From positions 23,352,544 through 23,416,543 of the forward strand of contig NC_044919.1 in assembly GCF_003576645.1 (NCBI RefSeq): 64,000 nucleotides of DNA, read 5' to 3'. Source of the stretch: Ipomoea triloba (lineage: Eukaryota; Streptophyta; Magnoliopsida; Solanales; Convolvulaceae). The number at the start of each line of letters is the position of its first letter. Positions within the stretch are counted from its first letter, which is position 1. The notes under the pieces are model-generated. The model was given only the letters and a program-made list of their open reading frames with translations, had not been told where the DNA came from and searched no databases. Shown piece by piece: positions 47,691-58,548 of this stretch. Position numbers and translations under genes: made by a program.

Positions 47691-48474
47691 TATATATATA
47701 TATATATATGTATACATATATATATTTTTGTTCAAATGCGGCGGCAAGCTCCGGTGCGGTCATGTGGCCTAATCTGCACCGTCCAATTTCATTAATCCTA
47801 CTGAAATTCACGTATGTTTAAGTGGGGTTATTATGGTAATTTTAGTATTTATATTACGTGAATTGGAATGGTGCATTTTAGTACATAGTGTGGTGCGTTT
47901 GAATACATGTTGTGGTGCGTTTTATTACGTATGTTGGTGCATTAATTGTGTTGTGGAATGGTGTGTTTTAATCTATCCGCTGGTGCATTTTCATACGTAG
48001 AATGATGTGTAACTGTGTTGTGGAATGGTGTGTTTTAATACGTCGTCTAGTGCATTTTAATACATTGAATGGTGTGTATTTTAACACGTGTTTCTAATAA
48101 CTGCGTTGTGAAATTGTGTGTTTCAATTCGTCTTCTGGTGCATTTTAATACGTTGAAAGATGTGCATTTTAACACATGTTTTCTAATAAGTGTAATAGTG
48201 CATGTTTATAATCTTACATGAGGCACATTGTGGTATATTTTAATACGTAGAATGATGTGTTTTATTAAGTATATTGATGAATTTCAAATGAATAGGTGCA
48301 TTTGGTATATTGTGTGGAATGGTGTGTTTTATCGGTCCTCTGGTGCGTTTTAGTACATAAAATGGTGTGTTCTGTAACATATCTATATTGCGCGTTGATT
48401 TGATGAGTTGATATGATCTAATGGTGAAAATAGGCCGCACGACCACACCTAATGACTAGGCCACACCTGATCAT

Positions 48475-48510
<36 letters not shown>
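47691..48510 (+). mobile_element. TA-microsatellite-flanked element, family 1 (copy 1)
   Basis: Lies between a (TA)n tract at 47691-47725 and another at 48479-48510. Near its ends are imperfect inverted repeats: GGTGCGGTCATGTGGCCTA (47753-47771), and TAGGCCGCACGACCACACC (48431-48449), which reads GGTGTGGTCGTGCGGCCTA on the other strand. The interior is a degenerate repeat of about 30 bp built on GGTGCATTTTAATACGT and GAATGGTGTGT. No ORF. A second, longer copy in reverse orientation lies at 56083-58544. The rice Micron family is a known precedent for short elements lying in (TA)n. Confidence 0.7.
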
Positions 48511-48512
<2 letters not shown>

Positions 48513-49826
48513 ATAAGTGCCAAAAATAACTATGATATGTGGGGTAATTAGGATACATATTATGCTATAATTGAAGTCCTTTAGGCCTAAAACTTGCTAG
48601 AATAGCTCAATTTCATCGCATATAGGTTTAAGGACTAATTGAGGGTGCATTTGCTAAAAATTGCACAAGCTGAATTTTCGCAAGGCATTCCGACGATAAT
48701 CCGGTAAAACGGGCATATCCGGAGCTAGGAGTGTCTAATTAAGCTGAGGCAAGTTGCTATAGAACCACAACTTCAAGGGCTACAACATAGAAGAATACAA
48801 CAAAGGCCAATTTTGGGTCCACACAGCCTACATGCGTGTATTACACGTGGACTAATTCTAGTGTGTGTCCACGTGTGTATCCACGCGTAGAGCCCGCGTG
48901 GATCGGCCCTGGGCGCAAAAAAAATAGCCATTTAAAGAGGTTTTTGGCTGGGGGATTTGACTTCATTATACACATCTCTCCAAGTTTAGAACAGAAGGTT
49001 AGGTTAGAAATTCTAGAGAGAGAGAAAGAAGGCTAGAAGAAGATCCAAGTGTTGATTGTTGATTTCTTTGCTCCAATTGGTACAATTCCTTCAATCTTGT
49101 TGTAATTGCTTTCCAATTTTACTTTGTGAATTCAATTTCCATTTCTATTTTAGTCAAATTGCTTTCTATCTTATCTTGTTGATTGATTGATTGGCTTGAA
49201 TCTTGATTTGGAAATGTTGATTGCTATGTTTATTTGTGGCTAGATCTTAGGATAGGGCTAGGATCTAGGAGCTTTGCACTTGTGATTTCCTTTTGTCAAA
49301 TGAGGATTTGATTTACCTTTGATCTTGCTAAATTGTGTGTATGATTGTGTTGATCTTGTTGGATCGAGGGCTCCGATCTCTCCAAGAGCCTTAGATCACG
49401 CATTTGGCGAGATATCGCAAATGCGTGAGAGCTTGATGCTCACATCTCCCACCCTTTGTTCGCGAAGACGAGGTCCGGAGGGGATTCGTAGGCAAGGTGT
49501 TCGATAAAATTCCCCAATCGAGTGTGACACCACTCAAGATTGTGTGTTGAGTCCCTTTAGCTAGATCGATTGGCATTTCAATCCCTACCGTAGCCCTGAG
49601 GGTGCAAGATCCGACGAATCCTAATCCTATCCGCTTTGCTTTAATTTTGTTTTAATATAGTTTAAGTACTTTTCCAACCTATGCCTTGTTATTCTTTTGT
49701 TCCTAGCTAATTCTTGTAACTCTTAGTTCTTAACCTCCTAAATGCCAATGCGTAATTCGATCACGACACTTGGGGAAACTTCTCCTCTTTTTACCACCTA
49801 CATTCCACCACCACTAAAACTACTCC

Positions 49827-49830
<4 letters not shown>
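48511..49830 (+). mobile_element. Solo LTR (1320 bp) inside a (TA)n tract
   Basis: Starts TGATAAGTGCCAAAA and ends ACTCCTTCA, with TATAT on both sides, which fits a 5-bp target duplication but cannot be told from the microsatellite itself. The start TGATAAGTGC and end CCTTCA are typical of Athila/Tat-type Ty3-gypsy LTRs, and the nearby LTR ending at 53340 also ends CCTTCA. A GAGAGAGAAAG tract near 49016 is leader-like. No primer site or internal sequence follows. Confidence 0.7.

Positions 49831-49909
<79 letters not shown>
49831..49909. repeat. (TA)n followed by (GA)n microsatellite
   Basis: About 44 bp of TA followed by about 35 bp of GA with one AAAG interruption. Confidence 0.95.
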
Positions 49910-50682
49910 TAAATGTTTAGTTATAATTAAATAATATAGATATAAATTAGGCATAAAGATGAAGTGAAAATTGTATTTTTAGTGGTGATGGAAATTAAGA
50001 GTATCGTCCTCAAGGAATGGCTTTAAGGAAATCTATGTAATGAGGGGTTAAGCATGAGTTTATATAGTGTTTGAAAGCAAACCAATAGATAGTTGAATAT
50101 AATCATAAAAAAATAGATAGTTGAATATCGCATGTTCTAATAAGATATAATGTTAGCAAGCAAATGAATATGCAAGTTTAGATGATGAACTTGGAGAAAT
50201 GATTCAAGTGCCAATGTCACTCTCGTGATCAATTGGACGATCAACTAATCCTAAGTCACATTCTCATGGCAACTTGGGTGTAGGGAAATGATTCTCGAAA
50301 ATCACTAGAAAATGGAAAAATATAGAAATTAACCAGGAAAATAACCCAAAAAAGGTTGAATAAACCTGGAACTGCCAAAGGGATGAAACTGGACGATCTT
50401 TGGGTGGTTGGAAGCACGAGTCGTGTTGCCACTGTCCTTAAAACCTTATTTACCGCTTCCTGAGGTGCTGGAGCGTTGCGGTCTATGTTTCCCAAGATAA
50501 AACGTACTACGATCCTTGTGTTTGAGCACACAAACTTAGGATCCGGTGAACTAGGACATGGGATGAACGAAGGTGGCTTGAAGGAATAATGAATAGTGTT
50601 TTGAGGGAGAAAATCTGTGTATTTTCGTGTGTTGTAAGCTTGTAGCTTGGTGTCTTGAAAACTGCTGCTCACCTACGAATAT
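49910..50682. other. Unassigned sequence left of a solo LTR
   Basis: A+T-rich on the left and more mixed from 50280. GAGTATCGTCCTCAAGG (50000-50016) resembles a phrase common in plant gypsy internal regions. A 138-codon minus-strand frame at 50256-50672 has no recognisable domain. AATAGATAGTTGAATAT is doubled near 50083 and 50112. It was continuous with 52215 onward before the solo LTR inserted. Confidence 0.4.
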
Positions 50683-52214
50683 TGTAACCCCTCGTCTTTC
50701 CGATAAGTCTAAGGGTCGGAAAATATATCTTTAGGCTATGACATTCATAAGATGATCTCCCGATATGTCAAGGGAATTTTTATACGGAGGTATAGTTGTC
50801 ATTAAGCTGCGATCGTTCGTGCCGGTCACGAACCGTAAAATTTTCGAGGACGAATTTTCAGCTCGGATTTCCTTAAAAATTGATGATTAGGCATGTTATG
50901 ACTAAGTATGAACTTCCTGCTTAGTTAAGTTGAAATTGGATGAGCTATAAGGGTTGAAATTTATTTCTGATCGTACACCGCGAAATTTCCGCAGTGTACC
51001 GAACCTAGCCCATTTTGGAGCTTTTGACTGGAATAAATTTGTGGTTTCGAAAATTATTCTTTCTGGATTATTTTCCACCGAAACTTTATCTGTTTGGACC
51101 ACAACTGATATGTTGTGGAGATATTTTATTATTTTATTATTTTTTTTCCTAAAGCTTATCCCATAAGTTGGGATTAAATATAAAAGGAATTTTTTTTCCC
51201 TTTTCTTCCCCAAATGCCAAAAAGAGAGAGAGAGAGGTGTGATCATCTTCCACCATTTTTTCTTCCAAAGTTCCATAGCCAAATCCTTCTAAACTTCCAA
51301 TTTATTCGGTTTTAAGGTGAAAATTGGGGAAAGGATCCAAAATTGCTTCCTAAGGTGTTAGAAATCCTTTACAAGATGTCATCCAGTGAAGGATCCTGTA
51401 GCCCGGCAAACACTCCTGATCATGTTTGCCCAGGACCTACTTTTGTTGGTCAGACTTTGCATGACACGCCGGACAGAGACCCCTATTCTCCACCCGATTC
51501 TCAAAGCTCTCCAGACTATACTCCAGCGTCCCCTGACTATACTCCAGCAACCCCAGTCAGCCCAGTCAATCCTTATTCCTTTTTGGACTTAGTAGATGAG
51601 TTAAATGCTCAGTATGGGTACTACCCCATAGAGCTTATTCCCGGTTCTGACCCTATCGAGTTCATTGTCCGCTACCCGTGTCCGTGGGACTCCGACCCAC
51701 GAGATTTTCGTGACGAGTGGTCAATGATGTTAGTCGAGTGTCGCTTCCTCGATCACATCATGTGGTTCGAGGGAGAGTGGCACCTCGTTTGGGGCACGTA
51801 CACCACACCGGTGTACCGAAGTTTGGATTAGAGGGCCAGAGTTGGGAAGTTTTTGGATGGTTTTCTCTTTTTGTGTATATATATCTTTTGGTAGCCTTAG
51901 TTTTGGCTGGCTCTAGTCTGTTAGGGCAGTGGAGGACCCGAAGTTTGTAAATAACAGCCGTCGGGCAAATTCTTATAAATACCTTTTGATATTAATATAT
52001 ATGCCTAGAATATTATATTTTGATGTTTGGGGTGTTGATGTTGAGTGTGTTTCTTTTAGCCTGTGCACTTATAGTGGAAGTTTTATCAAAGAGGTGATAG
52101 GCTTCACTCTAAGTGTGGCGGTAGCACCCAGTTTACTGCTGTAAGATGTAAGCTTCCGCAGCGTTATATTACTCATATTGTAATAGTTGTCGGAGCAGAA
52201 ATTGGGGTGTTACA
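50683..52214 (+). mobile_element. Solo LTR (1532 bp) of the same family as 37849-40559
   Basis: Starts TGTAACCCCTCG and ends GGGGTGTTACA, flanked by the direct repeat AATAT (50678-50682 and 52215-52219). Its two ends match those of 37849-40559 read in reverse: the right end shares GCTTCCGCAGCGTTAT and GGCGGTAGCACCC, the left end shares the GACCGG/CCGGTC segment. The central parts do not match. A TATA-like string ATTAAATATAAAAGG (51172-51186) lies about 160 bp before an ORF at 51343. I read it as an LTR in + orientation with a variable centre. Confidence 0.8.
51343..51831 (+). CDS. 162-aa proline-rich ORF inside a solo LTR
   Basis: The ATG at 51343 has a second in-frame ATG at 51376 that may be the real start, since it opens a Ser/Gly/Pro-rich segment. 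Residues about 50-72 hold the short repeats SPDYTPA/SPDYTPATP. The rest is a compact acidic and aromatic region (LDLVDELNAQYGYYP, FEGEWHLVWGTY) that looks folded. It ends with TAG at 51829. No family recognised. It lies in the centre of the LTR, where the sister copy at 37849-40559 has unrelated sequence, so it may be a captured gene fragment or a product of the parent element. The TATA-like string at 51172 lies upstream in the same orientation. Confidence 0.45.
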   Translation: MLPKVLEILYKMSSSEGSCSPANTPDHVCPGPTFVGQTLHDTPDRDPYSPPDSQSSPDYTPASPDYTPATPVSPVNPYSFLDLVDELNAQYGYYPIELIPGSDPIEFIVRYPCPWDSDPRDFRDEWSMMLVECRFLDHIMWFEGEWHLVWGTYTTPVYRSLD

Positions 52215-53340
52215 AATATATAGTAGAGGAGATGGATCATCGGATTAATCATGGCATTAATACAATGCATGTAACGTCCACCCACTAGCAGAAAATGAAT
52301 TCTGCCACTAGCCAATATTAACACCCACTAACCAGTTCATTACTCACAAAATAACTCTGAAAATAATGATTGAAATTAATCAAATTAATTTCGTAATACC
52401 AAGAGTCATTTTTTGAACGGACACAGTAGGTGAAACGTCGTTCTCGAGAGGTCACTGGAGTCGCGGTGCGAAACATGGTTCCAGTCTGCGAACCATCGAG
52501 ACATCAGGGCGTGCCGCGAGACGTTAAGCAGTGCATGCTGCGAGACATCGCGCAAGTCCGCGAGACATCGGACGCGCGCGACATCGCTCTCGAACGACCT
52601 TTCGCGAGAGGTCAGTCCATTTTGATGTCTCAAACGAGAGATCACTTCTGATCTCGTGTGGTCCGTGAGACATCGCACTCGTATGCGAACGACCTCTTGC
52701 GAGAGGTCAGTCCGTCAAAAATATGGTATAACTTAGCCCGCGTACACGAGTCAACTCAGTTTGGGGTTTGATTTGCACCCACCCCCCATGCGCGCGAGAG
52801 AGTGCATCTATGCTATACAAGTTACTTAGTCATAAAAAGACTCTTGTATATATAGTGGGGCAAATCTTCATTCCCAACTAATGTGGGACAAAGCTACATA
52901 AGCTTTTCCTCACTTCAAATTCCATCTCAAATGGGTTTACTTTGAGAACTAATTTCTCATTCACCCATTATCCATTTTGAGCGTACAATATATGGATCTC
53001 TTCGCCTAACTACGAAGAACCCGAATCCACATTGACCCGACCCAAATCGGATGTGGACCCCACTTTAAATTGTACCACAAAATGGCCACTTAAAATGCCA
53101 TTTTAGTGTTATTTTCCAACATTGGGTAGAAGAGGCAATTCAACAAACACTTTGCGTGCCTATTTCCTTTAAACTCCCTTTTCTCAAAGGTGAGTAAGAA
53201 ATATGAGAGGTATGGCTATTGATTCACCTCCACGTCCCTCCTTCGAGACCGACACTCGGGGACTTTAGACTCTTCGTTTTATCATTACACATATATACCA
53301 CATGCATTACACCTCAACCACTACGCAAAAATGAACCTTC
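52215..53340 (+). repeat. Probable LTR (U3-R-U5, 3' part) of an Athila/Tat-like gypsy element
   Basis: The right border is well defined: CCTTCA at about 53335-53340, then AAA and the primer site at 53344. A TATA box, TGTATATATAG, lies at 52846-52856, followed by transcript-like sequence (CCCAACTAATGTGGGAC). The left border is not found; the LTR may start left of the solo LTR at 50683, which interrupts it or its flank. U3 contains the GAGACATC cluster at 52440-52715. Confidence 0.55.
52440..52715 (+). repeat. GAGACATC/CGAGAGGTC box cluster upstream of the LTR promoter
   Basis: GAGACATC at 52498-52505, 52542-52549, 52562-52569 and 52666-52673, and its inverse GATGTCTC at 52623-52630: five in about 180 bp. 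CTCGAGAGGTC lies at 52443-52453. A longer unit, GAACGACCT...GCGAGAGGTCAGTCC, appears near 52591-52618 and 52685-52711; its second copy forms a hairpin of ACCTCT and AGAGGT around four bases. The cluster ends about 130 bp before the TATA box. The same words occur in the copia LTRs B and C. Confidence 0.8.
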
Positions 53341-53343
53341 AAA

Positions 53344-53361
53344 ATGGCGCCGTTGCTGGGA
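53344..53361 (+). promoter_or_regulatory. Gypsy-type primer binding site
   Basis: TGGCGCCGTTGCTGGGAG, close to the TGGCGCCGTTGCCGGGGA site known from plant Athila/Tat-type Ty3-gypsy elements. It follows the LTR end CCTTCA after three bases. Confidence 0.85.
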
Positions 53362-53794
53362 GGGCAATAGGTTGTCAATTATTTTGCTTTTACTTGATTG
53401 AATGTTTTTGAGATTTTGAGTATTGTTAATCCATTTCATTTTATTTTATTTTCTGCTTTTATTCGTTTTTGTTACTTACCCCAATTGGCTACTTCTAGTC
53501 AATTGTGGATAGTTTGCTTTCTTGAAAATCTTAGGTGAATGCACACAAGAGTGAAAGGAAACTAAGGCTTAATTCCTTACATACCGGAAATTAACAAAGC
53601 AACAAGAAGGAAAAACATCCGAACTAAACAAATGGTTTCTACAAGCGCGATGAGAAATTCTCAAGGAAGAGGAACAACTATACCAAATCCTTCCCCAGTA
53701 TACCACCCAATCCACCTGGATAAGCCAATCAGAATGATCCAATATTAGAAGAACCCCAGATTAACCGAGTGAATCAACCGGAACAAATTCGACT
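53362..53794 (+). other. Internal leader and decayed gag start of the gypsy element
   Basis: T-rich leader, then from about 53631 a frame starting MVSTSAMRNSQGRGT that meets stops near 53747. It may be a decayed gag start; no domain remains. It is cut at about 53795 by inverted satellite-like sequence. Confidence 0.45.
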
Positions 53795-54800
53795 AGATGT
53801 TAGTGAGGTCGAATTCCAAAACTCACTTCACAAATGCACTAAAAAACTTCCATTCTAGTAGCATAAGTTATAAATATCAACCAAGTGTTAGATTTTTCGT
53901 GGGCTATACGCGAAAAAAGAAAATAACAAAAACAAATGAAAAAAGAAACAATGTTAGTGTGAGTATCGCACACCAGCTGCGCGTGTACTGCACGCGCCCG
54001 GCCTGCTAGGCATGTTTATAGGTTTTTGGCTTTTCTATTTTTGGTATTTTATTTTTTTAAAATCTAAGTTCAATGTAGACATCCATTAACCTTCCCTTGA
54101 GCTTATCCTCCACCCTTACTCTCCAACACCCTAGCTCACCTAGGTTTTTGTTACCATTCTAGTGGTGTCGCAACATATATATACCTTTAATGTAGATACT
54201 TGCTATAGAAATGTTTTGTTTGAGAGCTTTAAGAAGAGAGAAGTAATAAGGAACAATTGAGTACAAGAAAAGAATCATATCCCTATACGTTTAATGTTTG
54301 TTACTTTTTGAGGTCGAATTCCATAACTCACCCCTCAAATTAAATGCACCAAAAAACCTCCATTCTAGTAGCATTAATTATAAATATCAACAAAGTGTGA
54401 GAGTTTTTGTGGACCAGGCATTCAAGAAAAAAGGAAAGAACGAAAAAAAAAAAAAACTATGTTAGAGTTAGTTTCGCACACCAGCTGCGCGTGTACTGCA
54501 CGCAGCCGGCTTGTTAGGTATGTTTAAAGGTTTTTTACTTTTCTTTTTATGGTATTTTTATTTATTTTCTATCACTCATATCAAAACTCATCACACCATT
54601 GTTGATAGACAGTTGCTTTTCACCTCTTTCCTCTATTGTTGTTTAGGATTTAACCTAGAAAAATCATAGATTTGAGAGGCTAAATAAAGTAAAAATTCAC
54701 CTTCCTAATCTACCTATAGTCTTCTCCATTAATACATAGCTTTTAAATCTTTGACCTTACGCTGCCCCCTATCTCCTACATTATTACAACTCACATCGAT
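53795..54800 (-). repeat. Two diverged inverted copies of the satellite core outside the array
   Basis: Two units, each beginning GAGGTCGAATTCCA (53805 and 54310, 505 bp apart), match the satellite monomer in reverse orientation. Each contains GCACACCAGCTGCGCGTGTA followed by CTGCACGC, the inverse of the monomer core. The second extends through CAACAATGG-, GAAAGAGGTGAAAAGCAA- and GAAGACTATAGGTAGATTAGG-equivalents to about 54725, and a piece matching ATGTAGGAGGGGGCGG lies near 54755-54780. Divergence is far greater than between array monomers. Confidence 0.8.
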
Positions 54801-55583
54801 AGTTGGTCAGTTGCTCCATCATCATCAGCTTGTGTAATACATGGTATCTTGCTTTTTATATAAATTTAACAAATTATACTTTATAGTTTAAATAATATTT
54901 TTTTTGCTTGTTGTATACGTTTATGATTCAATTGGAGTATTCAAGTTGAGACTTTTTTTTTTCTTTTATACTTAGCCTATCTTTCATTTATTTTGGATAA
55001 TTATTTATTTTGCATATGGACTCTAAAATTTGAAATATGTCCTTCTATATATGGATTAGAGGAACTACGTACTAATTTTCTTTTAGAATTTGTGTATGGA
55101 TGATTTTTATTTTTAAAAAATTCATCTTCACAAAAGCACCGTTTCATGGATTCTCTAAGAACATATCAAATAGTCATTTTAGTGTTTTTTTTTTTTTTTT
55201 TTTAAAAATCGGTTGGAGAAAAATCTGACATTTAATTTTAACTGGTGGGCTTGCTCAAAGTAGTAGCTTCAGTTTTGACATTACTTTTTAGTAAGTTAAT
55301 AATTTTTATTTCATTTTGTCATTTTGACTTAAATTCTAAAAATTTCAATTACCAAACCTTACAATTTATCCCTTCACTTTATATGAATTATAAGTCTGTT
55401 TTTTTTTTTTTTAAGAGACTCTTCTGCTTCTACCACTGGCCATTTGACATAGAATAATCGTCGTTGTTCATAGAAAACCACAAAGATTAATTCACATGGA
55501 TGAATCTAGTATGACGCAGTGTGGGGACAGATGCCCACTCCTCCACCCCACCTCACCCCTTTTATATAGGTAGGGGACCCTTA

Positions 55584-55587
<4 letters not shown>
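54801..55587. other. A+T-rich sequence without recognisable features
   Basis: Several poly-T runs (near 55183 and 55399) and no credible ORF; the 70-codon frame at 55245 is Phe/Leu-rich and low in complexity. I see nothing I can name. Confidence 0.5.
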
Positions 55588-55646
<59 letters not shown>

Positions 55647-55660
55647 ACATACATACATAT
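55588..55660. repeat. (TA)n and TATG microsatellite
   Basis: About 45 bp of TA then GTATGTATGTATACATACATA-type sequence. Left border of the next element. Confidence 0.9.
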
Positions 55661-56079
55661 AAAGAGGATCATATTAGATCACTTGTTTAGGTAAGATCGT
55701 GAGATCAGATCTTGTACATCCATTTAATAATGTAATGGTCTAGATTGATTTAAAATGCTAAGTTGAAGTGTGTGCGAACGGTAATAAAATGTGTGTGAAT
55801 GGTGATTAAGTATGTGCGGACGGTGCTTAAATATGTGCAAACGGTGATTAAATGTGTGCGAACGGTGATTGATGTACAAGATTTGATCTCAAAATTTTTT
55901 AATGGTCTAGATTGATTAAGATTACAAGTTGAAGTGTGTGCGAACGGTGATTAAATGTGTGCGAACGAAGTGTGTGTGTCTCAATCAATCTAGACCATTA
56001 AAAAGTATTACATAGATGCACAAGATGTAATCTCATGATCTTACCTAAGCAAGTGGTCTCACTGGAACCCTATCCTATA

Positions 56080-56082
<3 letters not shown>
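55661..56082 (+). mobile_element. TA-microsatellite-flanked element, family 2
   Basis: Lies between (TA)n tracts. Its ends are inverted repeats: TCACTTGTTTAGGTAAGATC (55679-55698) and GATCTTACCTAAGCAAGTGG (56037-56056), with further matching around TGAGAT and ATGGTCTAGATTGAT. The interior is a repeat of about 22 bp, GTGTGCGAACGGTGATTAAA, about five copies at 55768-55870 and more near 55935. No ORF. Confidence 0.8.
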
Positions 56083-56125
<43 letters not shown>

Positions 56126-58493
56126 TATATGTATATATACACATGTGTATATGTATATATGTTACAGAACACACCATTCTACGTACTAAAACGCACTAGA
56201 TGACCGATAAAACACACCATTCCACACAATATACCAAGACGTACTAAAATGCACCTATTCACTTAAAATTCATCAATATACTTAATAAAACACATCATTC
56301 TACATATTAAAATGTACCACAACGTGTCTCATGTCAGATTATAAGCATGCACTATTTACACATATTAGAAAACATGTGCTAAAATATGCATTATTCTACG
56401 TATTAAAATGGACCACAACGTGTGTTAAAATGCACAATTCCACTTATTAAAAATCTCCCATCCCCATATTATAAACATGCACTATTACACTTATTAGAAA
56501 ACTAGTTTTATACGCGCATTGCGCGAATGGGTTGATGCCCAATGTTTATATTTAAATAAATATTTGAAAGTATATCAATACAAGATTATATATGAGAAGT
56601 TTATACACGGGTAATTGAATGTCGAATTTTTTTTATTTAAATATCTAACTCAAAGTATATAAATCCAAGATAATATACAAAATTCATTATAATTATTACT
56701 AAAATAAATGTTTGCAACCTTGTAAAATTGATAGTCTAAATATTTGGTCTAAAAATGATAGTCTAAATAAATACTACCTTTAATTTGAATTTTTCTAAGT
56801 GGTTCTTAATTTTCTTTTGAGTAACATTGTCATTGTCTTCATCTTTACTATTTGTTCTCTTCCTTTTTGTTGGTAGTGTGTGATTTGCAATTCGGATATT
56901 GTTGATAGCATAGATGACAACATCATGCAATGAGATTATGATATAGGAGCTATGGACTTTCCTTTAGGTGTTCTGCTTGGGGTTCATTTGGTTCAACCAT
57001 TATTGTTTAATGAGTTATTGTGGATAAAGAAATCCCTAGTTTAAGAAAAAAGATTACATAAATTAATAAAAATTTGAAATTTTAAAATATTATGTATTTC
57101 AAAGATATTAAAAGGTAGTTTCTCGCTTCAATTTGCTGGGCAATGGGTTATTTGAGTACTTTCATTGTCAACAAATCCCCAAGTAATTAATATGATTGGT
57201 TTCAAACTATTCTTTTTTATTTTTTTCATGGTATTAAAGAAATACATATGTATCATTTTTTGGTGTAACTACTAATTTATTTAATTTAATAAGAGTAAAA
57301 TAGAGTGATTTCGCTTCAATTTGCTGGGTTATTATTTGAGTACTCTCTTTGTCAATCAATCCCCAAGTAGTTAATATAATTAGCTTCAAATTATTTTGAA
57401 TTTTTTTTCATAGTATTAATAAAATACTTGGTAAATAAATATATAACATTATTTTGTACTATAACTTTGATATTAATTAATTACAAGATATTGTAAAAAT
57501 AAGATAATGGACAATGTAATGAATATCAATTGATAAATTTAAATGTAAAGAATCTTTGCATGAGAGAAATAAAGACAATATAACTAATGAATTTATTTCT
57601 CTTATTTAATTTAATTTTTTTGATAATGAATAATTTTTTTCAAATAAAGGTATTGTAGACACATAATTCTAAATTAAAGAAATACATATGTATCATTTTT
57701 TGTTATAGCTACTAATTTATTTAATTCAATAAGAGTAAAATAGAGTGAGAAACTTAATTATGTCAAATTTGATTGAGATGAGGTTCGAACCTAAGACCAT
57801 TCTTATAGAAATTAATGGGTAAGTTAAGAGTTAACGGAATATTAACGGAGAAGATAATATTTAACGGAAAACTTAATGGATAATCATAAAAGTAATGTTA
57901 AATTAGGTAATCTCTATTAATAATATTAATCTGAATTATCTTAACCATCTATTTGATTAAATAATTCATCTGAACCATTCATTTGATTAAATAATTTGAC
58001 CGCCATTTTTTCTACCCATTTTAGGCCTAACTCTCTTTGGCTCTTATTAGTATAGTAGACGTGTTAAAATACACACCATTCAACGTATTAAAATGCACCA
58101 GACGACGGATTAAACACAGCATTCCACAACACAGTTACATATCATTCTACGTATGAAAATGCACCAGCGGATAGATTAAAACACACCATTCCACAACACA
58201 GTTAATGCACCAACATACGCAATAAAACGCACTACAGTATGTATTCAAACACACCACACTATGTACTAAAATGCACCATTTCAATTTACGTAATACAAAT
58301 ACTAAAATTACCATAATAACCCCACTTAAACATACGCGAATTTCAGTAGGATTGATGAAATTGGACGGTGCAGATTAAGCCGCATGACCGCACCAGAGCT
58401 CGCCGCCGCATTTGAACACAAATCTATACATATATATACATATATACATACATACACATATATACATACATACATACATATATACGTATATAA

Positions 58494-58544
<51 letters not shown>
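56083..58544 (-). mobile_element. TA-microsatellite-flanked element, family 1 (copy 2), split by a Helitron
   Basis: (TA)n tracts at 56083-56119 and 58502-58544 bound it. Read on the minus strand it matches 47727-48360: GTTCAAATGCGGCGGC, GGTGCGGTCATGCGGC, CACCGTCCAATTTCAT and the GGTGCATTTTAATACGT repeats. The match breaks at 58059/58060 and resumes at 56501, where a 1558-bp Helitron is inserted. Without it the element is about 0.9 kb, close to copy 1. Confidence 0.75.
56502..58059 (-). mobile_element. Non-autonomous Helitron (1558 bp) nested in a TA-flanked element
   Basis: On the minus strand it begins TCTACTATACTAATAAG at 58059 and ends CTAG at 56502, fitting the Helitron rule 5' TC ... 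CTRR 3'. A perfect G+C-rich hairpin, CGCGCA-T-TGCGCG on the + strand (56513-56525), lies seven bases inside the 3' end. No target duplication, and flanks join to the known empty sequence of family 1 (ACACG / TTTTCTAATAAG). The flanking base on the left is G rather than the usual A. Inside are two imperfect duplications: TTCAATTTGCTGGG...CCCCAAGTA (near 57128 and 57315) and AAATACATATGTATCATTTT (near 57239 and 57679). No RepHel coding. Confidence 0.82.

Positions 58545-58548
<4 letters not shown>

Noticed and set aside
57780..57800. GGTTCGAACCT resembling a tRNA T-arm or Pol III B box
   Set aside because: No cloverleaf, no A box at proper spacing and no oligo-T terminator.
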